From positions 391,728 through 455,727 of the forward strand of contig CAMPDV010000233.1 in assembly GCA_946699065.1 (NCBI GenBank): a stretch of DNA of 64,000 bases, given 5' to 3'. Positions within the stretch are counted from its first letter, which is position 1. Each line of letters starts with the position of its first letter. The notes under the pieces were generated by a model. That model ran no database searches. It was given only the letters and a program-made list of their open reading frames with translations, and was not told where the DNA came from. Positions 25,701 through 37,442 of this stretch are shown piece after piece. The translations under genes were made by a program, and so were the position numbers. This DNA comes from Loxodes magnus. Its lineage: Eukaryota; Ciliophora; Karyorelictea; Loxodida; Loxodidae.

Positions 25701-28603
25701 TCAGGATTTCATATAAACCCCATTGAAATTATCTTAACAATAGCTTCGATGGAAAATAAAATAGTAAAAATAACATCAAGAGTTCACAAAGCTTTCTGCA
25801 AATTACTATCTGGGTCATCTAGAGGATTATCAATACATAGCAGCATGCTTGATATCACAATAAAGAGTAAAATTCAGTTATCAAAGTATTTGCTTGAGAT
25901 AAGCTTGGTGCATTTTCTCCTAACTCATGAGTTTCTGTGAATTATAAAAAAAGTTGAATGCCGCATATTTTACCAAATATTCCTACTTTAAACTACTTCA
26001 ACTTAATTTGTTTCTTAGTCTGACTCTTGTTGGATATCCGATTCAGCTTTTTCATTTTAACTTAAAGTTTCATTTTTTTAGGAGCTCGCATTTTATAAGT
26101 CTTATATTTATGATATTTTCATTGGTTGATTTTTATCCAGATTTTTAACTGTTTATTTCCATTTTTTTTAAAACTACTTCTTCTAAAAAGCTATATATGA
26201 AGCTAATGGTGAAGCAAATTCTTTTAAATTCTTGGGTGTATTCTATATCTTAATTATATGATTTTTAATACCAGATGTTCTTCTAAGAGCAAGCTTTTGT
26301 TTCCTAATTTTTGCTAGATTTCACCTTAATTTATTGTCAGTTTCATTTTAACTTGATTCCATTATTTAAGTTTATTCCTATTAAGTCTTGTTACAAGAAA
26401 TATCTTGCTCTATGTTTTCAGTTTATTAAGCTTTGTTCGTTTCCAGCTGATTTTAATCAGAAACTTAAGGTCTTTATATCTAAGCAGTTTGAAAGCTGTT
26501 TTCTTAATACTGAGCATTATTTATTAGATTTAAAGCTTCACTTTTGAGAACTTTAGTAGTTTCTTCTTCGAATTTTCCAAGTAATACTGCAAGAAATAAG
26601 TTAATCATGACAAATATTCCAAATATTATTATGACTATGAAGAAAATACATGAGAAGTAGCCTACTGCACGCATACAGTTATACATCACTTAATTTCATT
26701 TCTCTCCTGACAAAATTTAGAAGACTGTCACAAAAGCCCATAAAATTGTGTCGAAATTTGCTCTTGGAGCTTCTCCGTTTTCGTCCACATTTCCTTCCTT
26801 GTCAAACTTCAATTTTCCTGCAAAAATTTGCATACCTAGCAAAGAAAAAACGTATATGAACAAACCTAATAGAATGGAGAAATTCCAAATAGAAGAGATA
26901 GTTGCTATAATAGTCTTTAAGAGCTTCTGTAGTGAGTTCCAGCTTTTTATTAGTTTAATGATTCTAAAGAGTCTAAAAGCTCGTAAAGCGCTTACAGCAC
27001 TTCTTCCTCCTAACGAAATTTCTAGAATTGAGATGCACACTATTAAAAAGTCAAACATATTCATCTTCTCTCTAAAGTATTATCTTAGCCCATATCCTAT
27101 TATTTTACTTAAGCTTTCAAAACTAAAAATGCATATAAAAACTAGGTTAAGTATATTAGAAATTTCTTATAAGTCACTGTCTATAGTAGGATAGCAGTCC
27201 ATTGCTAGAATGACTGTATTGAATATAATAAAAATCATTATTAGGTAGTTAAATCATTTTTAGTTAACCATGCTATAAAAAAAGACTCTAACTCTATTCT
27301 TTTGCAATAATCTTATTGAAAGCTGAGAAACTAGATATTAAATATTAATGTTGGACTTAGTTCTATGAAGCTTTTTATAATTGTATAATGAATGCATCTT
27401 TATATTCAGCAGCTTTTGGTTTGCTAACTCTTCATTCAAATTTCTGAAATATAGTTTTTCTTCCTTTTGATGGAAGCTTATGTATTAGCCTCACATAACT
27501 GCGACTGTTAAGTTAAGAATGAAATAAGAGCATACTAATATTAGTATAATAAAGTATAGTGCTGAAATATAGTAATTTTCTGCATCCTGTACTAAGTACA
27601 TTAATGCTGTTCAACCCTCTAAAGTGCTACATTGTAAGACTGTTAAATAAGCACTTCATATATTGTCAAAGCTAGTTATGCCCCAATTTGTTTCTGAAAT
27701 TTAGTGAGCTAAACTTTTATCGCCTGAAATGAAATATCCTTCTGGCACTTCATAGTTACTCCCACAAGTTTCTCCGCTTCTACAATGAAACTTTCCGCCG
27801 CATATTGAAGTTTCATCAGTTGTTTCTCATATTCCAAATCTATTAGGATGCTTATCATATCTACATCGGTATCTTAATTGTCCCATTCAAAGATTTGTAC
27901 CAAGTATACTAAAAATAGTAAAGAAGAATAAAACTAATAGAAAGACATTTGTAAGTTAAGATATGCTTGATAAGAGAGTTTTCACTACAGTTCTCATTGA
28001 AGGGATGAAAGATAGAGATCTTAGTGGTCTAATTAATCTAAAAGTTCTAATTGAAGAAGTGTTTCCCAGTCCCGGAACAAAAGAAAAAGCAGCAGTTAAA
28101 ACTACTATAAAATCCAGTCAGTTTCAAGTATCCCTTAAATAGGATTTAGGCTCACAAATAAGTCCCATAGCGATAATTTTAAAAGCAGCTTCCAAAACGA
28201 AACAAGCAGTGAAAATTGGTTCTGTTATATTAACAATTTGGTTTCTTAGTGATTCATTTTAAGTATCAGTATAATCTTAAGCACCTAGAAAGGATGAATT
28301 CAAAATGATCAAAAATGTTATAAACTTGTCAAAGTATTTATGAGTTATAAGCCAAACTACTTTTTTCCGAAATTTGTTTTAATCCGAAAAGTATCATAAA
28401 GAGTCTTTAGAAAATTTGAATACTTTGCTATGAAATAGAAAAGTTCCTCTCTAGTATCTTTTCTTAAAATAAAAATTATTTGTTTAAGTTACAACTTCAG
28501 GAAGAATTTGATTCGCTTTATTTTCAGTTGTTAAGTTTAATGAGATCAAGTTTTTTTATTCCTCCTCTAATGTTTTAATTTTTTCTTATTTAGTGATTTC
28601 CAT
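22735..28603 (-). CDS. Four-domain voltage-gated calcium channel alpha-1 subunit (CaV type)
   Basis: A complete channel of about 1,949 residues from ATG 28603 to TGA 22737-22735, with one 19-nt intron. It has four six-segment repeats, each with an Arg/Lys-rich S4: RTFRLIRPLRSLSF (I), RAFRLFRIIKLIK (II), KALRALRPLRMVSR (III), RAFRITRVFKLIK (IV). Pore loops read TLEGW (I), SGEKW (II), TSEGW (III) and TGEDW (IV), so the selectivity ring is EEEE, the calcium type, rather than the DEKA of sodium channels. After repeat IV an EF-hand-like segment (REKWAEYDPKGTGFVSLKD) matches the CaV C-terminus, followed by a charged tail. The I pore loop carries a Cys-rich extracellular insert. TGA encodes Trp at conserved sites. 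In Paramecium such channels drive ciliary reversal; the same role here is inferred. Confidence 0.96.
22964..22982 (-). other. 19-nt intron in the calcium-channel tail
   Basis: GTAAGTTTATTAAATAAAG on the minus strand. Removal joins the LKRIESEIAIDLK frame to a downstream frame with strong codon bias (DANESDCLQQESP) that ends at TGA 22737-22735. Confidence 0.6.
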
Positions 28604-28722
28604 ATTAATAGAGCTTATTAAATAGTTTATTTTAAATTTATTATTTTTCATTTGAAAAAACTAAGAAATATCATTCCTTTAAGCAATTATTTAATATATG
28701 ATATACTCTTAGCTGTTTTAAA
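28604..28722. promoter_or_regulatory. Short divergent promoter region
   Basis: Only 119 AT-rich bases lie between the calcium-channel start (minus) and the next plus-strand ATG at 28723. Both promoters must lie here or overlap the coding ends. No motif is recognised. Confidence 0.3.
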
Positions 28723-31430
28723 ATGACTGCTAATTATCATTCTAATTTAAGAATATTAGTCTTCTCCTTTATATTCATTTAGTTATTTGAGAAGAATCTT
28801 AGTTTTAAATAATTTGTTTACATAAATAGATTAAATATACACTACTTGAGTCTTACTATTTCATTTTATTTATATATCATCAATTTAGCAGGTTACATAT
28901 AACCTTTATTGTAATAGACTAACTAAATCTAAGGTCATTTAAAATGATGCGATTAAATGGAAATTACACCTTTTATTAATTTCAGGTCTATTATTTAACT
29001 TAGAGCTTTTGCTAAATCTCTTAGAAATGATTGGCTCATCATTAAACACTAAGTAGAATCTTAAAATTTACATCTTTAATCTCTGCTATATAAATTAATC
29101 TTTATACAATCTTTTCTAGATTATTCTATACTTAAGTGAAAGTAGCTTTCAAATTAGTCTGAAAGTGAAAAATTACAAAAGAATATGGATATCATTGACT
29201 TTATTTCTTTAATTATTCTCAATATAGAGTAAGTTTGAATTTCGCTGCTGCTAATTAAGAGTCTCTGAGGAAAATAATTTATAAACTAGTTTCTTATCAA
29301 AATGAAACCTACATTTCCATAATATATTTCCATGGTGATTTTTAATTAAAATGTGGTTAATGCATTATTTTTCAGACAGAATCTTCAGTTGGATTATATA
29401 ATCTAAGGTAAGGTATTTTTATAAGATAATTAGCTTATACAATGATAACTTTATTATATAGATTTAGCAATAAAATAGTTAAATAGTATTCACTTTAAAT
29501 CATTTAAGTTACAAGTAGATTCTCGCTTCTCACAATCATGAGAAAGTTGAAGTTTGTATGAGTCTACAAAATCCTAATTCAAATAGATTCTTATTATTAT
29601 TTATTAAATATACCTTCATGATTATAGTTAAATTTACCAAAGCAGATATATCTTTAATAGTTATATAAGATATTATATCAATTAAATTTACTTAGTACAG
29701 CTTATAGTTATATAATCACTAAGATAGTTTTAATAGCTATTTAATACATCTTCATATTCTATCAGTATCTAATTAAAGGTCTCTAATTAAATATAATAGC
29801 TGTTCACTTTTTATATAGACTTACTATAATCCTTTATTACTACTATTAGTGAATTAAGTTTAAAACTGGAATAAATGATATAAAGCATAGTTTAAATTAA
29901 TGATAATGATAGCTAGTATAATTTAAAGTTAATATCTCTTACTGTCATTAAGGATTTTATTTATCTAGCTTTGCTTTTTAAGCTATAGAGATATATAATA
30001 ATTCATGCTTATTATAATTATCATTATTATAGCTAGTTTTCCTTTAGCTATGAGTATGTTTGGTATTTTCTAAGCATTATGTGCAAAAGTAATAATTAAG
30101 TCTTTTTCTTTGTTTGGTTGAGATTTACTAATATATCTTATAACATGGCTTTGTATCTTTAAGTTGAAGTCATTAGCACTAAATAACAATATAGATTACC
30201 TGCTTTATATAATTTGTTTAATAGTTCTTATTAAATAGGAACGAAAGAATAAGTATATTAGATATTTTTACCAAGTAAAGCTATGATAAAAGAGTATCTT
30301 TAAGACTTAAGATTTGCTAGTGCTTCAGTTAATAAATCGAAAAATGAAGGAAAATAATGAGAATAGAACTTTGATAAATTAAGCATAACGATAGAGAGAT
30401 CTAACGCATAACAAAAATGGTATAAGTACTTTAAGATTTCTATCATCTAGTAAATAAATAATTTTAAAAAGCTTTGATTTTAATAGTAAGAACTATTAAA
30501 ATGTAAATGTCTAGAACTTTCTAAATAATTAAATTAAAATTGAAATAAGTAAAATGGAGGATGTGATTAAGGAATAATAGTAGATAATCAATAAGAAAAA
30601 GAGATTAAATAAAGACTTGATTGATATTTGGTTGCTTCTTAATAATTAATTAAATGCGAATACTGTGTGAATATATTAAATGATTCTCAGCCAAATAATT
30701 TATTCAAATTTTGATAAAAATTCCATAGAAATGTAAAATCTCTTTGATAAATGAGAATTAAGATGCATTTGGTATTACATCTTGATTGATTGTCAAGTTA
30801 AGAAATAAAGAATATCTATACCTATCTTTATTTAGGGTAAATAATACCAACTTAGATTCTATATTTATAAAAACTACAACTAGATCATAATAAAAATCAA
30901 TTATTCTCAATAAAAATTATATAAGTATATTAAGGAACATATTCATACTAATAAGCATTCTCAAGTTAGAGATATAATATTTATAGTCCAATCGTTATCC
31001 TTTAGACAAATATATTAACAAACAATTATATCCTTTGCTTTCCTTTTTTTAGAAAGTCAAATATCTCATAGATCATTATGCTTTATTACCATTCTGAAGA
31101 TTAATTTATAAAAAAGAATATAGTGATCAAGCAAATAATTTTCTTTAATGAATCAAAAATAAAGTTAACCATATTTTGATTTGACTAAAGCTAAAAATAC
31201 TTAAAATCAATTATATAAAGATAGAGATAAAGAAAATTAAATTATCCCATTTACTCTATTATGAAATTAGATTTATATCTGATATTTTTAAATTTAATTG
31301 AAAAAACTGGAAAAACTAAACCAAAGCTATTTTAAATTATTAATTCCTAATTAGATAAATTTCATATCATAAAGATAAATCAATACTTTAAATCCTTTTG
31401 TACTCTTTTATTTCTTTAAGACTTTTTTAA
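28723..31430 (+). CDS. Hypothetical protein of about 900 residues
   Basis: ATG 28723 (MTANYHSNLRIL) opens a frame that stays protein-like to about 31430. Codon-position-1 G is high at 29185-29500 and very high at 30241-30420 (15 of 57 codons), where the protein is charged (SVNKSKNEGKQWEQNFDK). A two-Cys stretch IKCEYCVNIL occurs near 30655. TGA is used repeatedly as Trp. No family is recognised. The stop is not seen: no in-frame TGA lies before the convergent gene that ends at 31437, so the 3' end may be spliced or use another codon. Confidence 0.4.
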
Positions 31431-31436
31431 ATTTCA

Positions 31437-33045
31437 TCATTAAAATGATAGATATTTTTTAAATATACTCAAAGCATTTGAAGCAAAAAATAACTTTTTT
31501 CTAAGAAATTTCATATAAGTTATCTTAGTTTTTTTTCAAATTACTGAAGATAAAGCAATAAAATCTAAGTACTAATTTAATAAAAAAATAAATAGATTTA
31601 ATTTATTCCTTTTTCTAATTTCTTTCTCTAAATTTTATTTATAATGCAAGTTTTCTAATTATTTAGGTAAATTTTATATGAATTTTGCTCAAAGATTTGA
31701 ATCTTTTTATTACTTAACAAAGATAAAATCCTCATTTAATTTCCAAAGATAGGAAGTTAGGCTTAAATTTTCTATTTTGTTTTCCTTTTAAAATAAATTT
31801 AAATGTTCATAATTATTTAAATTATAATTGCATTTTCTATCTTTTTTAACTTGTTAAGTTTTATAAACTTGCTTGATAAATAAATGAATTAAATTCCTTT
31901 TAGGCATCTTCATGTAATAATATAGTATATCAAAAAAATTTAATTAGTATAAATATCAAATCCCTTCTTGTTCTTCTTTGATTTCAAATTTCATTAAAAA
32001 ATTTAAAATTAATCAAACTTAAATCAAATTCAGTCTTAAAGACTATACTATGAAATTAATACACAAAATACTTACTATTTAAAACAATTTTATGACTTTG
32101 TCGAAAATAGCATGATTCAGACATACTTAATCAATCTTCATATAATCTAAATTGTTTTCTTCTATTTTATTTATTAAATCTATTTTTCAGATTTTAAATT
32201 GATCTCTAATACAATAGCAAGCAAATATTTTTATTATTATTTCACCAAACTTCTACAATATATTTATTAAGTATCAAATACAAGCTTTATTCATTTTTTT
32301 AATTATTAGATATTTAAGCAATAATTTTTATCGCTAGTAGATATTTCTTATGAAAGTTAATTTCATATCATCTTTTATTATCTTATTTCCTTCAATAGTA
32401 AGCAGGTTTTATTTAAGTAGAATATTAACTATTTATTATGAGCACTAATTCGGGAAATGCATCTGATATTTCCTACAATTATAAATATAATCGCTTTATG
32501 TGCTATTTTATTTATACCTTAATCTTTTATTCTACTTTAGTTAAAATACAGTTATTTATTCGGGTTTACTATTTTATCTTTTTTAGTTTCTATTTATTGC
32601 ATAATCTACTTATCTTATCTGAAGGTATGATCTATTTGCTTTCATAATAAATTTTTATGATTAATGAATAACTAAAATATTTTGAGACACTAAGCTTTCG
32701 CCGTATTCTTATTCGGGATGGTCTCTTAATAAATATAAATATATACTATTTCTCAGATTCTGCACACAAGAATTACCATGTGTAATTTATACTCATTGAT
32801 AGGCAAAACCTTCAAACTTCTACAAAGGCTGGACAATTGTTTAGCGATTTTCATTCCAGATCTTGGATCCTATAAATATTTATCTAAGGTTTAGAGATAT
32901 AATCAGCTAATTTAAATTAAAGTTCCCGGCATTCTTCTAATAATTTTCCTTTAATATATTTTATCCATACACTTGACTTAAAATTTAATCAAAATCTTTA
33001 TTTAAAAAAATTGTCTAAATATCATTAACAAAATAGCATAAGCAT
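31437..33045 (-). CDS. Hypothetical protein of about 530 residues, probably two exons
   Basis: The minus-strand frame from ATG 32645 (MKANRSYLQIRQVDYAI) runs 400 codons to tandem TGA TGA (31439-31434). Bias is good, about 19 of 100 codons with initial G in the middle part. Upstream a second minus-strand frame is also well supported (LLEECRELQFKLADY, PAFVEVWRF) and opens at ATG 33045-33043. The two differ by one base, so a 16- or 19-nt intron near 32650 would join them. No domain is recognised. The plus strand reads as a codon-aligned mirror of this gene, which I take as a shadow because its C-rich third positions reflect G-rich first positions here. Confidence 0.42.
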
Positions 33046-33180
33046 TAAAAGCAACTTTTCTAAAACATAAGGCTATATATTATCTTATTAATCTTATGCT
33101 TTTAAATTGATAGGATCTAATGAGCATCTTCATCATAAATAAAATAAAAACTTTGTACTTGTTAAGCAAAAATAGAATCA

Positions 33181-33906
33181 ATGTTATTAACTTAATTCTC
33201 TTTTTTTAATCTTTTATGATTTTTTTTCTTTCAAGTGTTAACTTTATTTTTATACCTTGTCTTATATCTTTAAGCTATTACTTAATTTTAATAATACTCA
33301 TCTTAAATATTCCATTATTATGATTTCAGTTTATATATAAAGAATATAGTAGTAATATTCGCTGAAGAAAAAGAGATATCAAATTGCAATGATCTTAGAG
33401 TAATAAAAAATTAGGAAACTAAATAGTTTCCTGGAGGATAAGAAAGTAAGTTTATTGACAATTTTTAATTAACTTATTAATAAAGCAGCGAAAACAAAAA
33501 GATGGCCATATAATCTATTTTTATTCTAATAGTAGTTAAAGATATTAGAAAGGCTTCAAATCTGGATATCTGAGATTATAAAATAGTTAAAGAAAAAATA
33601 AAAAAGAGATAAGATAGTACTTTTATCACTAAAAATAAATAAAGAAGCAATTAAAAGAGATTTAGTGCTTTAGCGATAAATAAAAAATGTATAGTAATTA
33701 ATTATAATTAAATAAATAAATTCAGGATATTTTATTCGAATGTGGTAAATTTAGCAAACAAATCTAGGGAAGTTTGGGAAACTTAGAATGTATTAATTTG
33801 AAAATATTTATGAATCAGATATTTATTGAGAACTTTTGGAAAACATTTTAAGGATTATAAAGTACTCCATTAAAAGTGGATAAAGCTTAAAACCTATTTA
33901 TCTTGA
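33181..33906 (+). CDS. Hypothetical protein with hydrophobic N-terminus
   Basis: ATG 33181 starts a frame with a strongly hydrophobic N-terminus (about residues 5-35, signal or membrane anchor). A charged region follows from 33361 (AEEKEISNCNDLRVIKNQ, GGQESKFIDNF) with clear bias. TGA 33904-33906 is taken as the stop. The frame stays open past it into the CDK-inhibitor-like gene, which is in the same phase, but a secreted or membrane N-terminus does not fit a nuclear inhibitor, so two genes are more likely. It diverges from the minus-strand gene that starts at 33045, with 135 bases between. No family is recognised. Confidence 0.4.
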
Positions 33907-34131
33907 TCTTGTTTTGTATTAATTTAGTAATTATTCTCTCGAATAATCATGAAATTTTAACTTTCTAGTCTAAAATAAATTTAATTGCTAGATATAGTGT
34001 TTCTTAAGTAGATATATCCACTATATAAAGATTGTGGAGCCTTTGAAAATGCTTTTAATTAAAGAATTAATTTAAAGGCTTTTAATTCAAATTAAATTTA
34101 GCGATTATTATATGCCTCCATTATAAAAGAA

Positions 34132-34368
34132 ATGGAAGCATTTAAAGATAATGATGACCGAAAAAACGATTCTAGAAGGGATCTTAATGAAAAGCTTGCT
34201 CCTGGATCACAAAAAAAGCTCCAAAAATAGTTTAATAGTTTCATACTCCTACGCGATTAAGCCCTTTAGAAGTACTAGCAAGAAAGTAGTGAAAAGTATA
34301 ATTTTGATTTTACCAAAGAAGAACCAAGAGAAACAGACTCCTCAACGTATAAGTGGACTCGTAAATGA
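34132..34368 (+). CDS. Second Kip/KRP-type CDK inhibitor-like protein
   Basis: A 78-residue protein from ATG 34132 to TGA 34366-34368. The charged N-terminus (KDNDDRKNDSRRDLNEK) is followed by a helix NSFILLRDQALQKYQQ, then EKYNFDFTKEEP and, at the very C-terminus, YKWTRK and the stop. The order and the C-terminal position of NFDF...YxW are those of plant KRP proteins, and the segment parallels the protein at 11858-12271 (FxxxRDxALxxQ ... NFDF ... YKW). The two loci support each other's frame and the Gln/Trp code. The usual PLxG between NFDF and YEW is not conserved here, so CDK binding is probable but inhibition is unproved. TGA directly after TRK is one of the cleanest cases of TGA as stop. 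Confidence 0.7.
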
Positions 34369-34506
34369 CGTAATAAACAGCATTGCTTTTATTAAATAAG
34401 TTTAACTTTTCTAATTAAAGCAAAAAACATCGTACTCTTAGCTACAATTTTTAAAGTCAACTACTAAAATAATTTTACCCATAATATAAAGTCAACGCTT
34501 ATAATA

Positions 34507-36762
34507 ATGGAATCAGTTAAAATTTCGATAAAACTAAGTCTCTTAAAAAATTAGAATGTAGTTTTAAATTTCAAAAACTCGGCAGCATCTCATAAAAATA
34601 ATTATTTCAAATGAACATCGAAACTGAGCAGTATATCATCGATATTTTATAGTGTAATATATCTTCTTAAGAATTTATCATCACAATACCTAAATAAATT
34701 ATAGCTTCACCTTTTTCAAAGAAACTATTATATATTTAGATATGCTAAAGGGACTTAAAATATTTGAAAATTGAAAATAATATACTTTTATAAGTAAATA
34801 TTTCCTTTAAAATAATTTTAGATTGAGCTTAGGATTTCGTGGCAATTAGAAATATCCAAAAGCTTTAGTGATAACAACTAGATGTAAAAATTCTAAAAAT
34901 TTACAAAATATGGAATTATTGTCAAATAAAGGAAATCGCTAATTATTTAACCTCTCAAGTCCTTTTATAATTTTCAAAAACTTAATTTGAGTTTTAAAAA
35001 TTCAAAGTTTTTATCTGTAAATTTTCCCCTAAAATATTCATTTATTTACTAAAAATGAGAGAGGCTTTGATTTGAAATTAGTCAGTATAATATCATTATG
35101 AATTCTAATTTTAAGACAAAAATTTAAGCAATATGAGATAATTCTTAAGACTGACATCTAATATGAAAAATATTCTTTATATTTTGCTTCTTTTGTTGGA
35201 TAAATTAGCAAAAAAACTCTTTTACTTGAGATTTTCTCCTTTAATCATAAATTTACTTATAGACTTTAATAGTGAATTTACATTTTTTTAATTTATACTT
35301 TTAGACAATTTTATCCTTATGACCTTCGCTTTTAAATTTATTGAATACAAAGACTCAGTAAGGTACTTAATTATAGTTACAATTCAAAATATTTTAAATA
35401 ATTACCAAAATGTATAGGCTTCATCCATTTCTATGTTAAAGTAGTTGTATGATAGAGACGAGTATCGTCATACCTAGTTGATATATTTAAATTAATTCCA
35501 TTTAATTTACGAAAATTCAAAAAATAAGGTTATCTTTAGTCTAAAATTTAAAGTATTTTCTCTATTTTTATTACAAGTTTTATAAAAAATTCCTTCTTTG
35601 TATCTTTTTCTAAAATTTAGATCTCCAAAAAACTAGATAAAGTTAACAAAGCTAATTATATCAGATTAATGAGAAAGCTATAATATTAATTTTTAGCTAA
35701 TGCTACTACTTTTTCTCTCAATTTTGTTAGTAAGATTGATCTGTAAACAAGTGATTATTTGTAAAACTAAACATAATCAAAAAAATGTACTAAAAGGTAT
35801 TAACTAAGCTTTCTTTAAGCTTATATACTTGGTAATTGGAATTTAATTTATATTTCATTCCTTTATTTTTTAACTTAATAGATTGTATAAATCTACCTAA
35901 TTAGCCCATCTAACTATTACTATTTCGGCTATTTCTATTTTAAACGATTTAATATAATAAAATTTGGTTTTTATCAATCTATAAGGAAAGTGACTAAGTT
36001 AAACTAATAGTGTTGTAAGATATTCAGTTGTTCGAAAACAATTCTAGAGATATATGAATTTGCTTTATGAAGATTTGAGTTAAAAAAATTATCCAATAAG
36101 ATAAAAGTTAGGAGAGAATAAAGGGAAATAAAAATAAGAATAGGATAATTATAGTCTATAATACATCAATTCTTCCTTTATTCCATTTTTTTATAGTTGC
36201 CTTTAAAATTAAAAAAGGATTAAAGCTAATTCAAGTTAAAATCATATACCTAAACTTTAAAATTAGATAGACCCTCCTTATTTTTATGCTTCGATTATAT
36301 ATATGAAGAATTAAGAATGGAATAAATAATCCAGAGTGAAAATTTAAAATATAAGCTTTTTATAATTAAGAATATAAAACTGAGCTTTCTAGGTGTTATT
36401 CAGATAAACTAGGGGCAAGTAAAATTATAAACCAGATTAATAATGATGTCAATGCTAAGTTCTAATCTAACTATACTTTCTTTAAAAATAAGGAATTTAA
36501 AAATTTTCGGTTTAAACATTTAACTATCTCAACAGTAATTTTATCAAACTATTGGAAATTAATAGTTAAAGCGAAAATAAAAGATTTAAATGAACTTAAA
36601 TAGTAGCTCTTTATATCTAGTACCTATAAATAGGATTGGCTAAAGGATTATTTAATAAAGGAAATTAAAAATAAGGGTAAAGGTTATTAGTACAATTTGA
36701 AATAAATTTAATTAAAGTTTTAATTATTTATTCTTAGGATTCCAGAAAATGTCAGATTTTGA
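34507..36762 (+). CDS. Hypothetical protein of about 750 residues
   Basis: One frame from ATG 34507 (MESVKISIKLSLLKN) to TGA 36760-36762, with about a dozen in-frame TGA read as Trp. The last third is clearly coding: SDKLGASKIINQINNDVNAK and AKIKDLNELKQQL with strong G bias. The middle is AT-rich and hydrophobic, and weaker. No domain is recognised. Its stop overlaps the first codons of the coiled-coil gene starting at 36749, which is unusual; the true end may be slightly earlier through an unseen intron. It starts 138 bases after the CDK-inhibitor-like gene. Confidence 0.42.
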
Positions 36763-37442
36763 GCAAGCTAGAGTTCTGGAATAGATCTAAAAGTTAAATG
36801 TTGACTATTTTGTTTTAAAGCAAAAGAAGGAGAAAATAGCAGAAGAAAATGAAAAACTTTAAAGGAAAATGAAAGCTAGTAACGAGTAGTTGGGAAAGGA
36901 AATTAACTAATATCGTAGCAAGGTAATTTTTAATTCAGTGCTTGCAAAGCAAATTGTATTTTGAAGACTTAATAGACAAGCATTCGACTAAAAAGCAAGA
37001 AGTTATTACTCTCCAAAGCTAAGTTTTGATCAAAGAAAAGGAATTTAGTTAAATTTACTCCCAAGAACATGTCATTGACTAGAATATTACGAAAATGGAA
37101 GAGTAAATATCTTTAATGAATAAATTTAACCAAGATCCTCGCTATATAGTAAAAGGAATCTAAAATTGGTAGAATAATCTAAAAAACTGGGCTAAAGAGT
37201 GCATAAGAATTTGCATTACCAGCAAAAGTTAAGCTTAATCTGCTTTCTAAGACAAATAATACTTTATTTAAATATTTTCTATATATTTATTTAAGTTAAA
37301 AAAGAATCACTTTCTACCATTTACTCAAGGAAGGTAAAAAAGATCTAAATAAGAACAAATTTAAATTATGAATTTCTTAAGAAAGTTGACTCTAAAATAG
37401 CGTATAGTTGACATACAAAAATCATTGGATTTTGAATCCTGA
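36749..37442 (+). CDS. Small coiled-coil protein (225 residues, one 16-nt intron)
   Basis: ATG 36749 gives MSDFEQARVLEQIQKLNVDY, then a long charged helix (KQKKEKIAEENEKLQRKMK). A 16-nt intron follows, then EDLIDKHSTKKQEVITLQSQ and KMEEQISLMNKFNQDPRY, ending at TGA 37440-37442 after KSLDFES. Residues about 1-145 are predicted coiled coil by heptad-like spacing of Leu and Ile. Without the intron the second half loses its codon bias, which strongly supports splicing. Proteins of this look are common in axonemal and basal-body linkers, but I cannot name a family. No membrane segment is seen. Confidence 0.75.
36923..36938 (+). other. 16-nt intron
   Basis: GTAATTTTTAATTCAG interrupts the coiled-coil gene after YRSK. 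Its removal restores a highly biased frame (CLQSKLYFEDLIDKH). This is the best-supported intron in the window. Confidence 0.8.

Noticed and set aside
25935..25973. A 39-nt intron in the calcium channel between repeats II and III
   Set aside because: The frame is continuous without it and the segment encodes an acceptable linker, so no intron is needed.
26717..27194. Plus-strand and partial minus-strand ORFs over the calcium-channel repeats
   Set aside because: They are pieces or mirror images of the single calcium-channel gene, cut only because the standard code treats TAA, TAG and TGA as stops.
31437..32985. Continuation of the plus-strand gene from 28723 through to 32985
   Set aside because: The plus frame here is codon-aligned with a better-biased minus-strand gene, and its C-rich third positions mark it as a mirror shadow.
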